Assembly (NCBI RefSeq): GCF_016125955.1
Contig: NZ_JADEVE010000273.1
Coordinates: 1 to 64,000 of the forward strand
DNA length: 64,000 nt
Direction of reading: 5' to 3'
Origin: Acetomicrobium sp. S15 = DSM 107314
Lineage (GTDB): Bacteria; Synergistota; Synergistia; Synergistales; Thermosynergistaceae
Shown here: piece by piece, positions 33,336 through 42,832 of the stretch
Numbering within the stretch: position 1 is the stretch's first letter
Layout of the letters: each line of letters starts with the position of its first letter
Notes under the pieces: generated by a model
What the model was told of the DNA's origin: nothing
What the model saw: the letters and a program-made list of their open reading frames with translations, nothing else
The model's database searches: none
Made by a program: the position numbers and the translations under genes

Positions 33336-33860
33336 ATGAAAGAAGTCGAGCTTATCCAAGGAAGAGTTTTCGTCTTCGGCGACAATATCGACACGGATCA
33401 AATATATCCTGGTCGCTATCTTGAGCTGACCGAGCCCGAAGAAGTGGCGCTTCATGCAATGGAGGGCGCCGACCCCGATTTTCCTTCTAAAGTGCGGCCA
33501 GGCGATATCATCGTTGCCGGCAAAAATTTCGGCTGTGGCTCAAGCAGAGAACATGCCGTAATAACGCTAATTGCGTCCGGGGTTAGGGCGGTTGTAGCCA
33601 AGTCTTTCGCTAGAATCTTTTACCGCAACGCCATAAACCGTGGGCTTCCGGTTGTTGAAATACCCGACTTGGAGCCCAACTCTATCAGCCAGGGTTCGAT
33701 CGCCACCTTGGACTTTAAAAACGGCATATTCAGCTCTTCAGAGGGGAAAACCTATAACTTCGTCCCCTTCCCCGATAACATAATGGCGATAATAGAAGCC
33801 GGTGGCATTATGCCATTTTATAAGGCAAAGGCGACAAGTCGAACACCTAAAAAGCCATAA
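33336..33860 (+). CDS. LeuD/homoaconitase-type hydro-lyase, small subunit
   Basis: 174 residues with the swivel-domain motifs GRVFVFGDNIDTDQI, AGKNFGCGSSREHA and NAINRGLPVVE. The substrate-specificity loop reads RYLEL (residues 27-31), while isopropylmalate- and homoaconitate-specific relatives have YLV- or YLR-type loops, so specificity may differ. The ATG at 33336 with GGGGGTG 9 nt upstream is preferred over a GTG at 33324. It forms one operon with the large subunit. Confidence 0.87.
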   Translation: MKEVELIQGRVFVFGDNIDTDQIYPGRYLELTEPEEVALHAMEGADPDFPSKVRPGDIIVAGKNFGCGSSREHAVITLIASGVRAVVAKSFARIFYRNAINRGLPVVEIPDLEPNSISQGSIATLDFKNGIFSSSEGKTYNFVPFPDNIMAIIEAGGIMPFYKAKATSRTPKKP

Positions 33861-34297
33861 TAAATTCGGCTTATGCCTTTTTTTAACGCGTGAGGCAACG
33901 CCGGCTTAAAAGCCTTGTTTCTTATTACTCAAGGCGCTGTATGGTCAAAATAGCGTCCTCCCTTGGTGCAGACCACGCTTAGGTTTGTGCCTGTTGCTAC
34001 AACGAGGCGTTACCGCGCGTTCAGCCAAATGACAGCTACGCCCGGTATTTGCGCAGCATATAAAACAAAATGTTGAAATAAGCCTTTGGGATAAAAACTT
34101 GTTTTACAGGAAGCATGGGACGTAACCACCTAACGATGCCGGCTACATGAATTACTTTGACCTTAGTTAGTAGCTCACAAGACGAATATCCCTATTCGCT
34201 TGCCCGTCAGGTCTAAGGGGTATATAATAATTACGCAAATTGCGTAACGCTTTTTGCGTAATTATTACGAGCATAATAAGGGGCGCTGCGCAAGGCC
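33861..34297. other. Intergenic region with terminator-like tract and TTGCGTAA palindromes
   Basis: 437 bp without a gene. Just after the leuD-like stop, AAGCC/GGCTT and a T7 run (33878-33884) resemble a weak terminator. The last 75 bp hold the inverted repeats described separately. The rest shows no promoter or gene that I can support. Confidence 0.45.
34225..34267. repeat. Inverted-repeat element upstream of the AAA ATPase gene
   Basis: TAATAATTACGCAAA (34225-34239) is exactly complementary to 34253-34267 (15-bp arms, 13-nt loop). Nested within is TTACGCAA-A-TTGCGTAA (34231-34247). The 8-mer TTGCGTAA, in either orientation, occurs three times in 43 bp. It ends 30 bp before the ATPase start. 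A related palindrome lies downstream at 35680-35702. Confidence 0.85.
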
Positions 34298-35434
34298 ATG
34301 GAAAATCCGTTCGTATGCGGAAAAGTTGTTCGCGGTAAGTGTTTCGCCGACAGGAAAGCGGAGATTGAAGAGCTCACCTCCGACATTGCGTCGAGCCAGA
34401 GCGTAATTCTGTTTTCCCCCAGGCGCTACGGGAAGACCTCTTTGATCCTCGAGGTCTTAGACCGCGTTAGGGCTCAAGGAGTGCTTACCCTTTACTTAGA
34501 CCTCTTCAAAGTGACTTCGCAAGAAACGTTTATCACCGCCTACGCTAAAGAGATCGCAGGCCTTCACGGCGGCGGGATCCGAACTGTGCTTAAAAAGGTC
34601 AGGGACCTGCTTCCCAGACTGATCCCCAAGGTTGTGGTGAAGGGGCAAAAGGCTGATATAGAGTTTGAGTTTGACCGCCCCGCAGATAAAACCCCTCTGC
34701 TTGACGACCTGTTTGAGGCCGTAGCGACCGTGAGCTCGCAACAGGGTAAAAGGGCTGCGGTAGTTTTTGACGAGTTTCAGGAGATAGCGGGTTGGGACGT
34801 GGGAGGTGAAGTTGAACGCCAGATGAGAACCCACTTCCAGCTGCACGGAAACGTCTCTTATATTTTCATGGGAAGCAAACGCCACCTCATGCAGGATATC
34901 TTCCGGAACAAAAACCGCCCGTTCTACCGATTCGGTAAACACTTTCCGCTGGGGAAAATCCCCGAAGACGAGTTTGCCGATTTCATCCGAAAGCGCTTTG
35001 AAGAGACGGGCTTTCAAATAGATTCAGAGGCTATAAATGAGATTTTGCGAACCACCGAAGATCACCCTTACTACACTCAGCTTTTATGTCACATTCTCTG
35101 GGACCGCAGGCGTGAAAAAAATGTCGTCGTAAAAGAAGACATCCCAGAGGCGGTTTCGGAGGTATTTTTAAGGGAGGCGCACGCCTTCTGCGATCTGTGG
35201 GACATGCTGCCGCGCAAGGCCCGCCAGCTTTTGGTCGCCCTAGCCAAGGAAGAAGGCCCCCAGGGGCAGATTTTTTCCAATGACTTCTTGCGAAAGCACA
35301 ACCTGGGGCCGGCGTCGAGCATTCAGCGAGCCGTTGCCGGCCTTTTAAAGGAAGAAGTCTTAGAGAAGGTGGACGATAAGTATCAATATACCGACATCTT
35401 CTTCAAGCGCTGGCTCAAAAAGACTTTTGTGTGA
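34298..35434 (+). CDS. AAA ATPase of the archaeal-type ATPase_2 family with C-terminal winged helix
   Basis: 378 residues. N-terminal NPFVCGKVVRGKCFADRKAEIEEL is the usual lead-in of this STAND-related family. Walker A is SPRRYGKTSL (40-49), Walker B AAVVFDEFQEI (153-163), and a sensor-like FMGSKRH follows. The C-terminal part (from about residue 290, MLPRKARQLLVALAKEEG ... SSIQRAVAGLLKEEVLEK) looks like a winged helix-turn-helix. Such genes are common in archaea and anaerobic bacteria, often in several copies, with no defined function. It is a single-gene unit flanked on both sides by related TTGCGTAA palindromes. Confidence 0.82.
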   Translation: MENPFVCGKVVRGKCFADRKAEIEELTSDIASSQSVILFSPRRYGKTSLILEVLDRVRAQGVLTLYLDLFKVTSQETFITAYAKEIAGLHGGGIRTVLKKVRDLLPRLIPKVVVKGQKADIEFEFDRPADKTPLLDDLFEAVATVSSQQGKRAAVVFDEFQEIAGWDVGGEVERQMRTHFQLHGNVSYIFMGSKRHLMQDIFRNKNRPFYRFGKHFPLGKIPEDEFADFIRKRFEETGFQIDSEAINEILRTTEDHPYYTQLLCHILWDRRREKNVVVKEDIPEAVSEVFLREAHAFCDLWDMLPRKARQLLVALAKEEGPQGQIFSNDFLRKHNLGPASSIQRAVAGLLKEEVLEKVDDKYQYTDIFFKRWLKKTFV

Positions 35435-36128
35435 ACCCACGTTGCGGATCGCTCTAAAAAGCTCACATCCGTAAAAGATAGGCGAAAGGGGTCGCCTCTT
35501 TTTGGAGAAAAAAGAGGAGGACCAATTGTTGGAGGTGGAAGTATGAGGTTTACTGCTGCCAGAGTTGCTCGAGCCTGTTGAGTCAGCCGCGGAGGAAGGC
35601 GCCCATGGTGGGCTTGGTGTTGGCGAGGGAAAGGTAGTAAAGCGCACGCCGTCACAGGACGACGGCGCAAAGAACGCGCGCGTTACGCATGCTGCGTAAC
35701 GCATTAAGCATAATAGAGTCAGTATTGTAGATTTTCTATGACGTACGGAATAGAACGATAGATGCTCGGATACAGGCTCATCCCGTTTTTCCAACTTTTT
35801 GAGGACGGCCTTGGCCATGACGTGAGACAGGATCACGAAGATAACGACTTCAAGCTCAAGCTTTTGGTACCCCAAAAACTTCTTGCCCGTGAGGCATACA
35901 GACACATGCTGCCTGAGCCGGCCTGCCGCTACCAGGTATTGGTGCAGGCCATAGAGATACGAAAAAAGGACTATCCTTGTGCGCAAAGCAACCGTGAACC
36001 ACCTTGGGATTGAAAGCACGCTTGTGTAAAGGCATTAAGATAACATACTAAAAAATATGAATAAGATGCGAAGCGGCGGCGCACATAAAAAGCCGCCACC
36101 GCTGCTTTTTAGATGCTGACGTAGTCTC
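35435..36128. other. Gene-poor region with palindrome and possible gene remnant
   Basis: 694 bp between the ATPase and trpA. A palindrome at 35680-35702 matches the repeat upstream of the ATPase. On the minus strand, about 35690-36019 reads as an open frame whose part KKFLGYQKLELEVVIFVILSHVMAKAVLKKLEKRDEP has host-like codon usage, but it runs on into low-quality Ser/Pro-rich sequence and I recognise no family. A GC-rich hairpin (GGCGGC 36075-36080 with GCCGCC 36092-36097) may end the trp operon. Confidence 0.4.
35680..35702. repeat. Palindrome downstream of the AAA ATPase gene
   Basis: GCGTTACGCA (35680-35689) and TGCGTAACGC (35693-35702) are exact complements around TGC. The following ATTAAGCATAATA resembles ATTACGAGCATAATA after the upstream element, so both sides of the ATPase gene carry copies of one composite motif. 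Confidence 0.85.
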
Positions 36129-36920
36129 CTACGCTCCGACCCTCTCTGTAGCTGCTGCTTTGAGGCTTGACACGAAGGTCTTGGCTGACTTTATCGCCGC
36201 CTCACGACTTGGCGATTTGGCTATCAAGCTCACCAGTGCGCTTCCCACGACGATGCCGTCGGCATAGTGCAGGATGGCCTTCACCTTTTTTGGGCTGTCT
36301 ATGCCAAATCCTAAGGCCAAGGGAGCCTGGCTGTAGTGTCTAACCCTTTTTAGATATTCTTCCACGCCGCTTTTGGGTCCTCTCGCGTCTCCCGTTATTC
36401 CCAAAAGCGAAACGCAATATAAGAAGCCGCAGGCCCTGCGCCCTATTTCCTCTAAGCGCTCTTCTGGCGTGTTGGGCGTTACCATGTATATGGGAGATAT
36501 TCCCTCGAGCATCGCGGATTCGTAAAAATCTTCGCCCTCGTCGAAGGGCAGATCTGGAACGAGCACACCGGATGTGCCGCTCTCTCTTGCTGCTTCGAGG
36601 AATCGCTTTATTCCATACTGTAGGATGGGGTTGTAGTATCCCATCAGGACCAATGGCACCCCGATCCTTCCCTTTAGCCTTGCGAGCATTCCAAAGATCT
36701 TCTCAGTGGTGGTGCCACTTTTGAGTGCCCTTTGGCCGGCAGCCTGAATGACGGGTCCATCGGCCAAGGGATCCGAAAAGGGGAGGCCCACCTCGATTAT
36801 GTCGGCTCCGGCCTCTTCGAGGGCCGGAATGAGCGACTCGGTGAAGTCGAGGTCCGGATCGCCGGCCATTATGTACGGAATCAAAGCCTTGCCGCTTTTG
36901 AACGCCTGCTCTAATTTCAT
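36129..36920 (-). CDS. trpA: Tryptophan synthase alpha subunit
   Basis: 263 residues, TIM barrel. Cleaves indole-glycerol phosphate to indole and glyceraldehyde-3-phosphate, passing indole to TrpB. The catalytic Glu43 ([10 protein letters not shown]) and Asp54 (DPLADGP) match E. coli E49 and D60; [11 protein letters not shown] and [10 protein letters not shown] are further blocks. The ATG at 36920 overlaps the trpB stop (ATGA) behind GGGGGAAGGA. It is the last gene of the trp operon. Confidence 0.96.
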   Translation of the reverse strand: MKLEQAFKSGKALIPYIMAGDPDLDFTESLIPALEEAGADIIEVGLPFSDPLADGPVIQAAGQRALKSGTTTEKIFGMLARLKGRIGVPLVLMGYYNPILQYGIKRFLEAARESGTSGVLVPDLPFDEGEDFYESAMLEGISPIYMVTPNTPEERLEEIGRRACGFLYCVSLLGITGDARGPKSGVEEYLKRVRHYSQAPLALGFGIDSPKKVKAILHYADGIVVGSALVSLIAKSPSREAAIKSAKTFVSSLKAAATERVGA

Positions 36921-38122
36921 TGTCCTTCCCCCTCGGGCAAAAGTTTGCGCACCGTATCCATGTCTTTGTCTCCCCTCCCAGAGAGATTCACCACTATCAG
37001 CTCTTCTTGTGACATCTGCGAGGCTATCCTTGTTACGCATGCTATGGCATGAGCGCTTTCTAAGGCAGGTATTATTCCCTCAAGGCGACATAAAAGCTCA
37101 AAAGCTTCCAAGGCTTCACCGTCAGTAACCGAGGTGTATTCTGCTCGCCCGGAGTCCTTTAAGAAGCTGTGTTCTGGTCCTACGCCCGGATAGTCGAGCC
37201 CAGCTGAAATGGAAAAAGCTATCTTGATTTGGCCGTCCTCGTCTTGAAGCAAATAAGACTTGCTGCCGTGGAGGACGCCAATTCGCCCGTCAGCGAGAGC
37301 TGCTGCGTGCTTTCCGGTTTCTATGCCGCTTCCTGCAGCCTCAACGCCCACCATTCGCACATCCCTATCCTCGATGAAGGGGTAAAATAGGCCCATGGAA
37401 TTGCTTCCGCCCCCCACGCAAGCAACGAGGAGGTTGGGAAGCCTCCCCTCTTTCTTTAAAATCTGTTCCTTGGTCTCGTCTCCTATCACCCTTTGAAAGT
37501 CTCTGACTATCGTGGGATATGGATGCGGTCCTACGGTGGAACCTATTACGTAATGTGTGTTCTCTACGTTTGTGACCCAGTCACGGATCGCCTCGTTTGT
37601 GGCGTCTTTGAGCGTCTGACTTCCGGATGTGACGGGGACGACTCGGGCGCCTAAGATGCGCATCCTGTAAACGTTCAAAGCCTGGCGCTCCATGTCCTCT
37701 GCGCCCATGTAGATAGAGCACTCGAGCCCGAACTTTGCCGCCGCGGTCGCCGTGGCCACGCCGTGCTGCCCCGCACCCGTCTCAGCTATGATCCGCGTCT
37801 TTTTCATCTTCCTGGCCAACAGTATTTGTCCCAAGGCGTTGTTTATCTTGTGGGCGCCGGTGTGGTTTAAGTCTTCTCTCTTGAGGTATATTTTTGCCCC
37901 TCCCAGGTGCTCGGTGAGCCTTTCGGCGAAGTATAAAGGCGTGGGCCTCCCGGCGTAGTCGGACAGAAGTTGGCCTAACTCCGCCTTGAACTCCGGGTCT
38001 TCCTTCGAAGCGTTGTATACGGCCTCGAGTTCCTCGAGGGCTGGCATGAGCGTTTCGGGCACATATCTGCCTCCGAAATTTCCGAAATACCCCTTTCTCT
38101 TTTCTTCTACGGTGATCTTCAT
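36917..38122 (-). CDS. trpB: Tryptophan synthase beta subunit
   Basis: 401 residues, PLP enzyme joining indole and serine to make tryptophan. The PLP Lys is K92 in [13 protein letters not shown]; the phosphate cup is [24 protein letters not shown] is the TrpB N-terminal block. The length and motifs fit the TrpB1 type that complexes with TrpA. Its start overlaps the trpF stop by 4 nt. Confidence 0.97.
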   Translation of the reverse strand: MKITVEEKRKGYFGNFGGRYVPETLMPALEELEAVYNASKEDPEFKAELGQLLSDYAGRPTPLYFAERLTEHLGGAKIYLKREDLNHTGAHKINNALGQILLARKMKKTRIIAETGAGQHGVATATAAAKFGLECSIYMGAEDMERQALNVYRMRILGARVVPVTSGSQTLKDATNEAIRDWVTNVENTHYVIGSTVGPHPYPTIVRDFQRVIGDETKEQILKKEGRLPNLLVACVGGGSNSMGLFYPFIEDRDVRMVGVEAAGSGIETGKHAAALADGRIGVLHGSKSYLLQDEDGQIKIAFSISAGLDYPGVGPEHSFLKDSGRAEYTSVTDGEALEAFELLCRLEGIIPALESAHAIACVTRIASQMSQEELIVVNLSGRGDKDMDTVRKLLPEGEGQ

Positions 38123-38739
38123 AAGAACTCCTCCTTCGTGAGGTCGTAGGTTCTAACCTTTTCAACTGCTGACGCTAAAGCCTTCCTGTCTTTGACGCCT
38201 AAAGAGCTCTCCACGCGGCTGTTGAAGTCCACGGCCGCTGGAGACAGCTCCTTCATGGCCTCGGTTATGTTTTCGGGCCCAAGGCCTCCGGCCAAGATAA
38301 AAGGTCTCTCAAAACCCTTCAGGAAAGACCAGTCGAAGGGCCTTCCGCTTCCGCCCCTCTTCGAGTCGAAGAGGATCCAGCAAGATGCCTCCTCGTATAG
38401 CGCTGCGCGGGCTGTGTCTTCTTTCGACTCGACGCCGAGCGCCTTTATGGCCTTTAGAGGCGATGACGCCACCACCTCCGGCGATTCGTCGCCGTGAAAC
38501 TGGATGCAGCTAAAAAAGCCGCTCTCTGCGATGGCTTTGAGCTCCTCCTCTTTGGGATCCGCCACAACAGCCACGGTCATCACAAAAGGGGGGATATCGC
38601 GTGCGAGCTCTCGAATTTGGTCCAGCGTCACGCGCCGCTTGCTCTCGGCCAAAATGAAGCCCAAGGCATCGGCTCCGACTTCTATCGCCATCTCCACGTC
38701 TTGCCTCCTCGTCAGACCGCACACCTTTATCTGCGTCAC
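38119..38739 (-). CDS. trpF: Phosphoribosylanthranilate isomerase
   Basis: 206 residues. Converts phosphoribosyl-anthranilate to CdRP. The catalytic Cys7 is in [31 protein letters not shown] and [11 protein letters not shown] complete the family pattern. It lies 6 bp downstream of trpC and overlaps trpB. Confidence 0.95.
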   Translation of the reverse strand: MTQIKVCGLTRRQDVEMAIEVGADALGFILAESKRRVTLDQIRELARDIPPFVMTVAVVADPKEEELKAIAESGFFSCIQFHGDESPEVVASSPLKAIKALGVESKEDTARAALYEEASCWILFDSKRGGSGRPFDWSFLKGFERPFILAGGLGPENITEAMKELSPAAVDFNSRVESSLGVKDRKALASAVEKVRTYDLTKEEFL

Positions 38740-38745
38740 TTGTGG

Positions 38746-39489
38746 TCACCTTCCGAGGAGTTCGCGCACCTTCGCGGCCGGGTCTTCATCCCGAACGAGG
38801 ACCTCTCCCACGAGCACGGCGTCCGCTCCGGCCTCTTTCATGAGGAGCACGTCATCCCTGCTCTTTATGCCACTCTCTGCTATGATGCATCTCTTTGTAT
38901 CTGGCTCCAATGCGCGCAGTTTCCGGATGAGGCGTGGCGCTACGGAGAGGTCGACGGAGAAATCGCGCAGATTCCTGTTGTTTATGCCAATTATGGGTGC
39001 AGATGTTCTCAGTGCACGGCGTAACTCTTCTTCGGTGTGCACCTCCACTACCGCTTCCATGCCCAACGATGCAGCGCATTCTGCAAATTCGGCGAGCCTT
39101 TCGTCGTCGAGTATTGCGGCTATTAAAAGAATGGCATTCGCGCCGAGGAGCGCGCTTTCGTATATCTGGATGGGGTCTACGACGAAGTCCTTACGCAGGA
39201 TCGGAAGCTCGGTGACGGCGCGCACGTCCCTTACATCGTCGCTCTTTCCGCCGAAATAGGCCTCCTCCGTCACCACGGATATCGCGGAGGCTCCCCCCGT
39301 CTCATAAGCTGCAACCTGCTTTCCGATGTCCAGATCTTGTCTTATGGCACCGCGGCTCGGAGAGGATCTTTTGACCTCAGCGATAAGGGCGATGCCGTCG
39401 TTTTCGGAGAGCTGCCGGCTTAAAGAGACGCGCCTCCGTCTCACGGCGGCTACCCTTTTTTTCTTTCCGGCCACTATTTTCTCTAACAT
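38746..39489 (-). CDS. trpC: Indole-3-glycerol-phosphate synthase
   Basis: 247 residues, TIM barrel. Converts CdRP to indole-3-glycerol phosphate. Motifs: IAEVKRSSPSRG, LRKDFVVDPIQIYES, VEVHTEEELRRAL, GINNRNLRDFSVDL and IAESGIKSRDDV. Monofunctional here (trpF is a separate gene). Overlaps the trpD stop by 7 nt. Confidence 0.96.
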   Translation of the reverse strand: MLEKIVAGKKKRVAAVRRRRVSLSRQLSENDGIALIAEVKRSSPSRGAIRQDLDIGKQVAAYETGGASAISVVTEEAYFGGKSDDVRDVRAVTELPILRKDFVVDPIQIYESALLGANAILLIAAILDDERLAEFAECAASLGMEAVVEVHTEEELRRALRTSAPIIGINNRNLRDFSVDLSVAPRLIRKLRALEPDTKRCIIAESGIKSRDDVLLMKEAGADAVLVGEVLVRDEDPAAKVRELLGR

Positions 39490-40514
39490 TGGACCACCTC
39501 TACGAGAGAATGCGCGAAGGCCTTTACTTTTAGCAATTTGTCCATGGCCTTCCCGCTGTTTATGAGGTCTTCCGCAAGATGTGCTCCTTCTTTAAATGTT
39601 TTTGCCATATCTGTGGCCACGAAGGCGGCAGCCGCATTGAAAATGACCACGTCTCTTTTCGGGCCCCTCTCCCCGCTTAAGACGGCCGCGAGGATCCTCG
39701 CATTGTCTTGTGGCGAATAGCCTGCCACATCCTCGAGGCTCGCCCTGGCAAGACCCACGTCCTCCGGTGCGACCACGAGTTTTTTAATCCTGCCATCTTT
39801 GAGGATGGCCGCCTGGTTGGGGCCGCAGAGCGAAAATTCGTCCACCCCTCCCGAACCGTGTACCACGATCGCCCCCTTCGTGCCGAGGTTTTTGAGCGCT
39901 TCGGCTATGGGCAAGACGAGGTTAGGGTCGTAAACTCCCAAGAGCTGGTAGTTTGCTCCTGCCGGATTCGTCAGTGGGCCCAAGATGTTAAATATTGTGC
40001 GAACGCCCAGCTCTTTTCGCGGGCGAGCCACGTTTTTGGTGGCCTGATGGAAGTGGGGAGCGAAGCAGAAGCCAAATCCTACCGACTCGATCGAGGCCTT
40101 GACCTGCTCCGGCGACGGGAAGATCGGGATATCGAGTGCCTCTAACACGTCTGCGCTGCCGCAGCGACTCGAAACCGAGCGATTGCCGTGTTTGGCGACG
40201 GGTATGCCGGCGCTTGCCACGATGAAGGCTACGGCCGTCGAGATGTTGAATGTCCCCTTGCCATCTCCGCCGGTCCCGCACGTGTCCATTAGGACAGGAG
40301 CATCGGTTTCGACGCGCAGAGCTTTTTCCCTCATGACGAAGGCTGCCGCCGTTATCTCCTCTACGCTCTCCACCTTCGCTTTCAAGCCTATGAGAAGCCC
40401 GGCAGACTGGATCTCCGTGGCCTGGCCGTCCATGATTATTTCCATGGCCTCGGCCATCTCGTCGAAGCTCAAATTTTTTTTGCTCGTTACCTTCTCGATG
40501 TAATGACGCAACAT
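39483..40514 (-). CDS. trpD: Anthranilate phosphoribosyltransferase
   Basis: 343 residues. Transfers phosphoribose from PRPP to anthranilate. The PRPP-binding DTCGTGGDGKGTFNIST and KHGNRSVSSRCGSADVLEALD are intact. The ATG at 40514 follows GAGGAGG just past the trpG stop. The glutamine-amidotransferase gene is separate, unlike the fused TrpGD of enterobacteria. Confidence 0.96.
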   Translation of the reverse strand: MLRHYIEKVTSKKNLSFDEMAEAMEIIMDGQATEIQSAGLLIGLKAKVESVEEITAAAFVMREKALRVETDAPVLMDTCGTGGDGKGTFNISTAVAFIVASAGIPVAKHGNRSVSSRCGSADVLEALDIPIFPSPEQVKASIESVGFGFCFAPHFHQATKNVARPRKELGVRTIFNILGPLTNPAGANYQLLGVYDPNLVLPIAEALKNLGTKGAIVVHGSGGVDEFSLCGPNQAAILKDGRIKKLVVAPEDVGLARASLEDVAGYSPQDNARILAAVLSGERGPKRDVVIFNAAAAFVATDMAKTFKEGAHLAEDLINSGKAMDKLLKVKAFAHSLVEVVQC

Positions 40515-40515
40515 T

Positions 40516-41097
40516 TTACATTCCTCCTCTCGGCTCATCTCTTCTTGTAAAGTTTTTGAGGATTTCCATCCCCACTTCCGTCAAAAACGACTCCGGGTGA
40601 AACTGAAGGCCCCACAGGGGAAAGCTTTTGTGCTTTATGGCCATCACCTCCCCCTCCTCGGTCCACGCAGTCATGCGCAGCTCCTCAGGGATAGACGGCT
40701 TGTCGACCTCCAGGGAGTGATACCGCGTCGCCTTGAAGGGGGAGGGAAGCCCGCAGAAGATCCCAACTCCGTCGTGGTAGATGAGCGAGGTCTTGCCGTG
40801 AAAGACCTTCTTGGCCCTCCTTACCCTTCCGCCGAAGGCTTGAGCTATGCACTGGTGCCCGAGGCACACGCCGAGGATGGGGATCCTCGAGCAGAAGCTC
40901 TTTATGACTGCCTCGCATATGCCGGCGTCTTCAGGCCTTCCTGGACCGGGAGATATCACGATATGGTTGGGTTTTGCAGCCTCGATGTCTTCGAGGGAGA
41001 CGGCGTCGTTTCGGACGACCTCCACAGCCTCGAGCTCGCTCAGGAGTTGCACGAGATTGTATGTGAACGAATCGTAGTTATCTATCACGAGGATCAT
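40516..41097 (-). CDS. trpG: Anthranilate synthase component II (glutamine amidotransferase)
   Basis: 193 residues, class I amidotransferase supplying ammonia to TrpE. The nucleophile Cys78 is in GVCLGHQ; the His/Glu pair is in QFHPESF; the oxyanion strand is [11 protein letters not shown]. The start overlaps the trpE stop (ATGA). Such subunits can also serve PabB; no pab gene is here. Confidence 0.95.
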   Translation of the reverse strand: MILVIDNYDSFTYNLVQLLSELEAVEVVRNDAVSLEDIEAAKPNHIVISPGPGRPEDAGICEAVIKSFCSRIPILGVCLGHQCIAQAFGGRVRRAKKVFHGKTSLIYHDGVGIFCGLPSPFKATRYHSLEVDKPSIPEELRMTAWTEEGEVMAIKHKSFPLWGLQFHPESFLTEVGMEILKNFTRRDEPRGGM

Positions 41098-42578
41098 GCT
41101 GCCTCCGCCTTCTTCGCCTTTTTCACCGCTTCAAAGAGTGCCCTGGCCTTGTTCAGCGTCTCTTCGTATTCCCTCTCCGGGACGGAGTCGCTCACCACAC
41201 CTGCGCCGGCTTGAAGGTAGAGCTTATCCTCGACCTTGAAGAAAGTGCGGATCGCTATGGACATATCCATGTTTCCCTGGTAATCCACATAGCCCACGGC
41301 TCCCGCGTATGGTCCCCTCGGGGCATCCTCGAGTTCGTCTATCAGTTCCATAGCCCGTATCTTGGGGGCTCCGCTCACCGTGCCTGCTGGAAACGTGTGC
41401 CTCAACACCTCAAGCGGCGATAGGTGTGCCTTTTTAACTCCTTCCACTTGGGAAACTATGTGCATGACGCGGGAATAGCGCTCTATCCCCAACGCCTCTG
41501 TAACGCGGACGCTGCCCGTTTTACAGACCCTCCCCAAGTCGTTTCTGGCGAGGTCTATGAGCATCACGTGCTCGGCCAGCTCCTTTTCGTCTGCGAGAAG
41601 CTCCTCGCACAGGCGGATATCGGCTGCTTCTGAGGATCCGCGGGGCCTTGTGCCCGCCAGGGGGCGAGTAATGACCCTGTCTCCTTCTACTTTTACTAAG
41701 ACCTCGGGGGAGGACCCAAAGACCTCCACGCCGTCGAAGTCGAAGAAGAAGAGATAGGGAGAGGGGTTATCCTCCCTTAGGGTCTCGTAAATGTCCAAAG
41801 AAGGGATATCGGTGGGAATGTAAAAGCGCTGCGACAGGACGATCTGGAAGGCGTCGCCTGCAGCTATATATTCCTTGGCCCGGCGGACCATCTCGATGAA
41901 GCTGTTGCGGCTTTTGTTGGATATCGGCTGACCTGCGTACGTCCCACCCTTGGAGTGCTTTTTAGCGGCAAAGGCACCGCTTTCGATGATGCTCGATACG
42001 TGGGCGACTTTACACCTGGCCTCGTCCAGACGCCGTGCTGCCTCGCCGCCTTCTTCCTCAACGGGGACGTTTGCGACGATCGTGGCTCTCTGCAACAGCG
42101 AGTCCACGATTACCATGACAGATGGCTCCATCAACATGGCTGGTGGGGTCAAATCATGCTTGAGTTCTCTGCTCGGCTCGTCATGGAATAGGTTCTCCCA
42201 TTGCCCAGCCATCTCGTAACCGAAATAGCCGGCAACTCCTCCGGCGAAGGGGAATCTCGCGCTTTCTGACCGTCTTTCTTTCAAATAGGCCTCGACCTCT
42301 TTCAAGAAATCTTTACCCTTCTCCGCCACGAAGAGCTTGTGCGGTGCAAGGCCTATGTGGGCGTAGCGCCCTCTTGCTTCTCCGGAGCCCCCGGCTTCAA
42401 AAATAAAGGACGCGGGAGAGATGGCTTTCAGCCTTCTGTATAGCGAAAGCGCATCCTCTTTTGTTGGCACTTCGGCTACGATGGGCGTGATTTCATACTT
42501 CCGAAAGCGGATGGGGAAGCGGTCGAGCGATACCGTTTCGAATTCCTCGCCTATTGCTGCCTCTGTCTTTGTCCTCAT
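41094..42578 (-). CDS. trpE: Anthranilate synthase component I
   Basis: About 494 residues. Converts chorismate and ammonia to anthranilate. Chorismate-domain motifs: [22 protein letters not shown] and [22 protein letters not shown]. At the N-terminus, where feedback-sensitive TrpE has LLES, this protein reads FIFEA (58-62), so tryptophan inhibition may differ. The ATG at 42578 with GAGAGGAG upstream is preferred over an ATG at 42605 that sits in the terminator tail. First structural gene of the operon, regulated by the trpL attenuator. Confidence 0.95.
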   Translation of the reverse strand: MRTKTEAAIGEEFETVSLDRFPIRFRKYEITPIVAEVPTKEDALSLYRRLKAISPASFIFEAGGSGEARGRYAHIGLAPHKLFVAEKGKDFLKEVEAYLKERRSESARFPFAGGVAGYFGYEMAGQWENLFHDEPSRELKHDLTPPAMLMEPSVMVIVDSLLQRATIVANVPVEEEGGEAARRLDEARCKVAHVSSIIESGAFAAKKHSKGGTYAGQPISNKSRNSFIEMVRRAKEYIAAGDAFQIVLSQRFYIPTDIPSLDIYETLREDNPSPYLFFFDFDGVEVFGSSPEVLVKVEGDRVITRPLAGTRPRGSSEAADIRLCEELLADEKELAEHVMLIDLARNDLGRVCKTGSVRVTEALGIERYSRVMHIVSQVEGVKKAHLSPLEVLRHTFPAGTVSGAPKIRAMELIDELEDAPRGPYAGAVGYVDYQGNMDMSIAIRTFFKVEDKLYLQAGAGVVSDSVPEREYEETLNKARALFEAVKKAKKAEAA

Positions 42579-42605
42579 CAATCTCAACTCCTCTCGCCTG
42601 AACAT

Positions 42606-42647
42606 AAAAAATTTAGGGGGAGAGCCTTCATGACCCTCCCCCTAAAT
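42606..42647 (-). terminator. trp attenuator terminator
   Basis: On the minus strand ATTTAGGGGGAG (42647-42636) pairs with CTCCCCCTAAAT (42622-42611), followed by T5. It stands between the leader peptide and trpE, as expected for an attenuator. Confidence 0.93.
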
Positions 42648-42744
42648 CTATCGAGCATAAAAACAGGGCCATGAAGACTGATCCTTTCGGATCTGCCTCC
42701 CTGGCCCTAAAGCGTCTATTTTCGCCTAAGGCTCAGGTGGCAGA

Positions 42745-42792
42745 CTATTGAGTCCGCCACCACCAGTTGAGCCGAACAGCCTTAACTGTCAT
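42745..42792 (-). CDS. trpL: trp operon leader peptide with three consecutive Trp codons
   Basis: A 15-residue frame, MTVKAVRLNWWWRTQ, with GGAGGG 8 nt before its ATG. The three TGG codons (42765-42757) lie in the first arm of a hairpin (42773-42730: GGCTCA...TGAGCC with GACT/AGTC inside). Downstream segment TCTGCC in the second arm can instead pair with GGCAGA (42696-42691). A ribosome stalled on Trp codons would free the second arm and disfavour termination; a second long hairpin (42665-42710) shares CTTCATG/CATGAAG complementarity with the terminator. Confidence 0.93.
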   Translation of the reverse strand: MTVKAVRLNWWWRTQ

Positions 42793-42832
42793 TTTTGAAC
42801 CCTCCAAAACAGGCTAACATAAGGTTGGTAGG

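Noticed and set aside
35360..36019. 219-codon minus-strand frame across the 3' end of the ATPase gene
   Set aside because: Half of it is antisense to a real gene and Ser/Pro-rich. Only the part from about 35690 could be a remnant, and that is reported as a region note.
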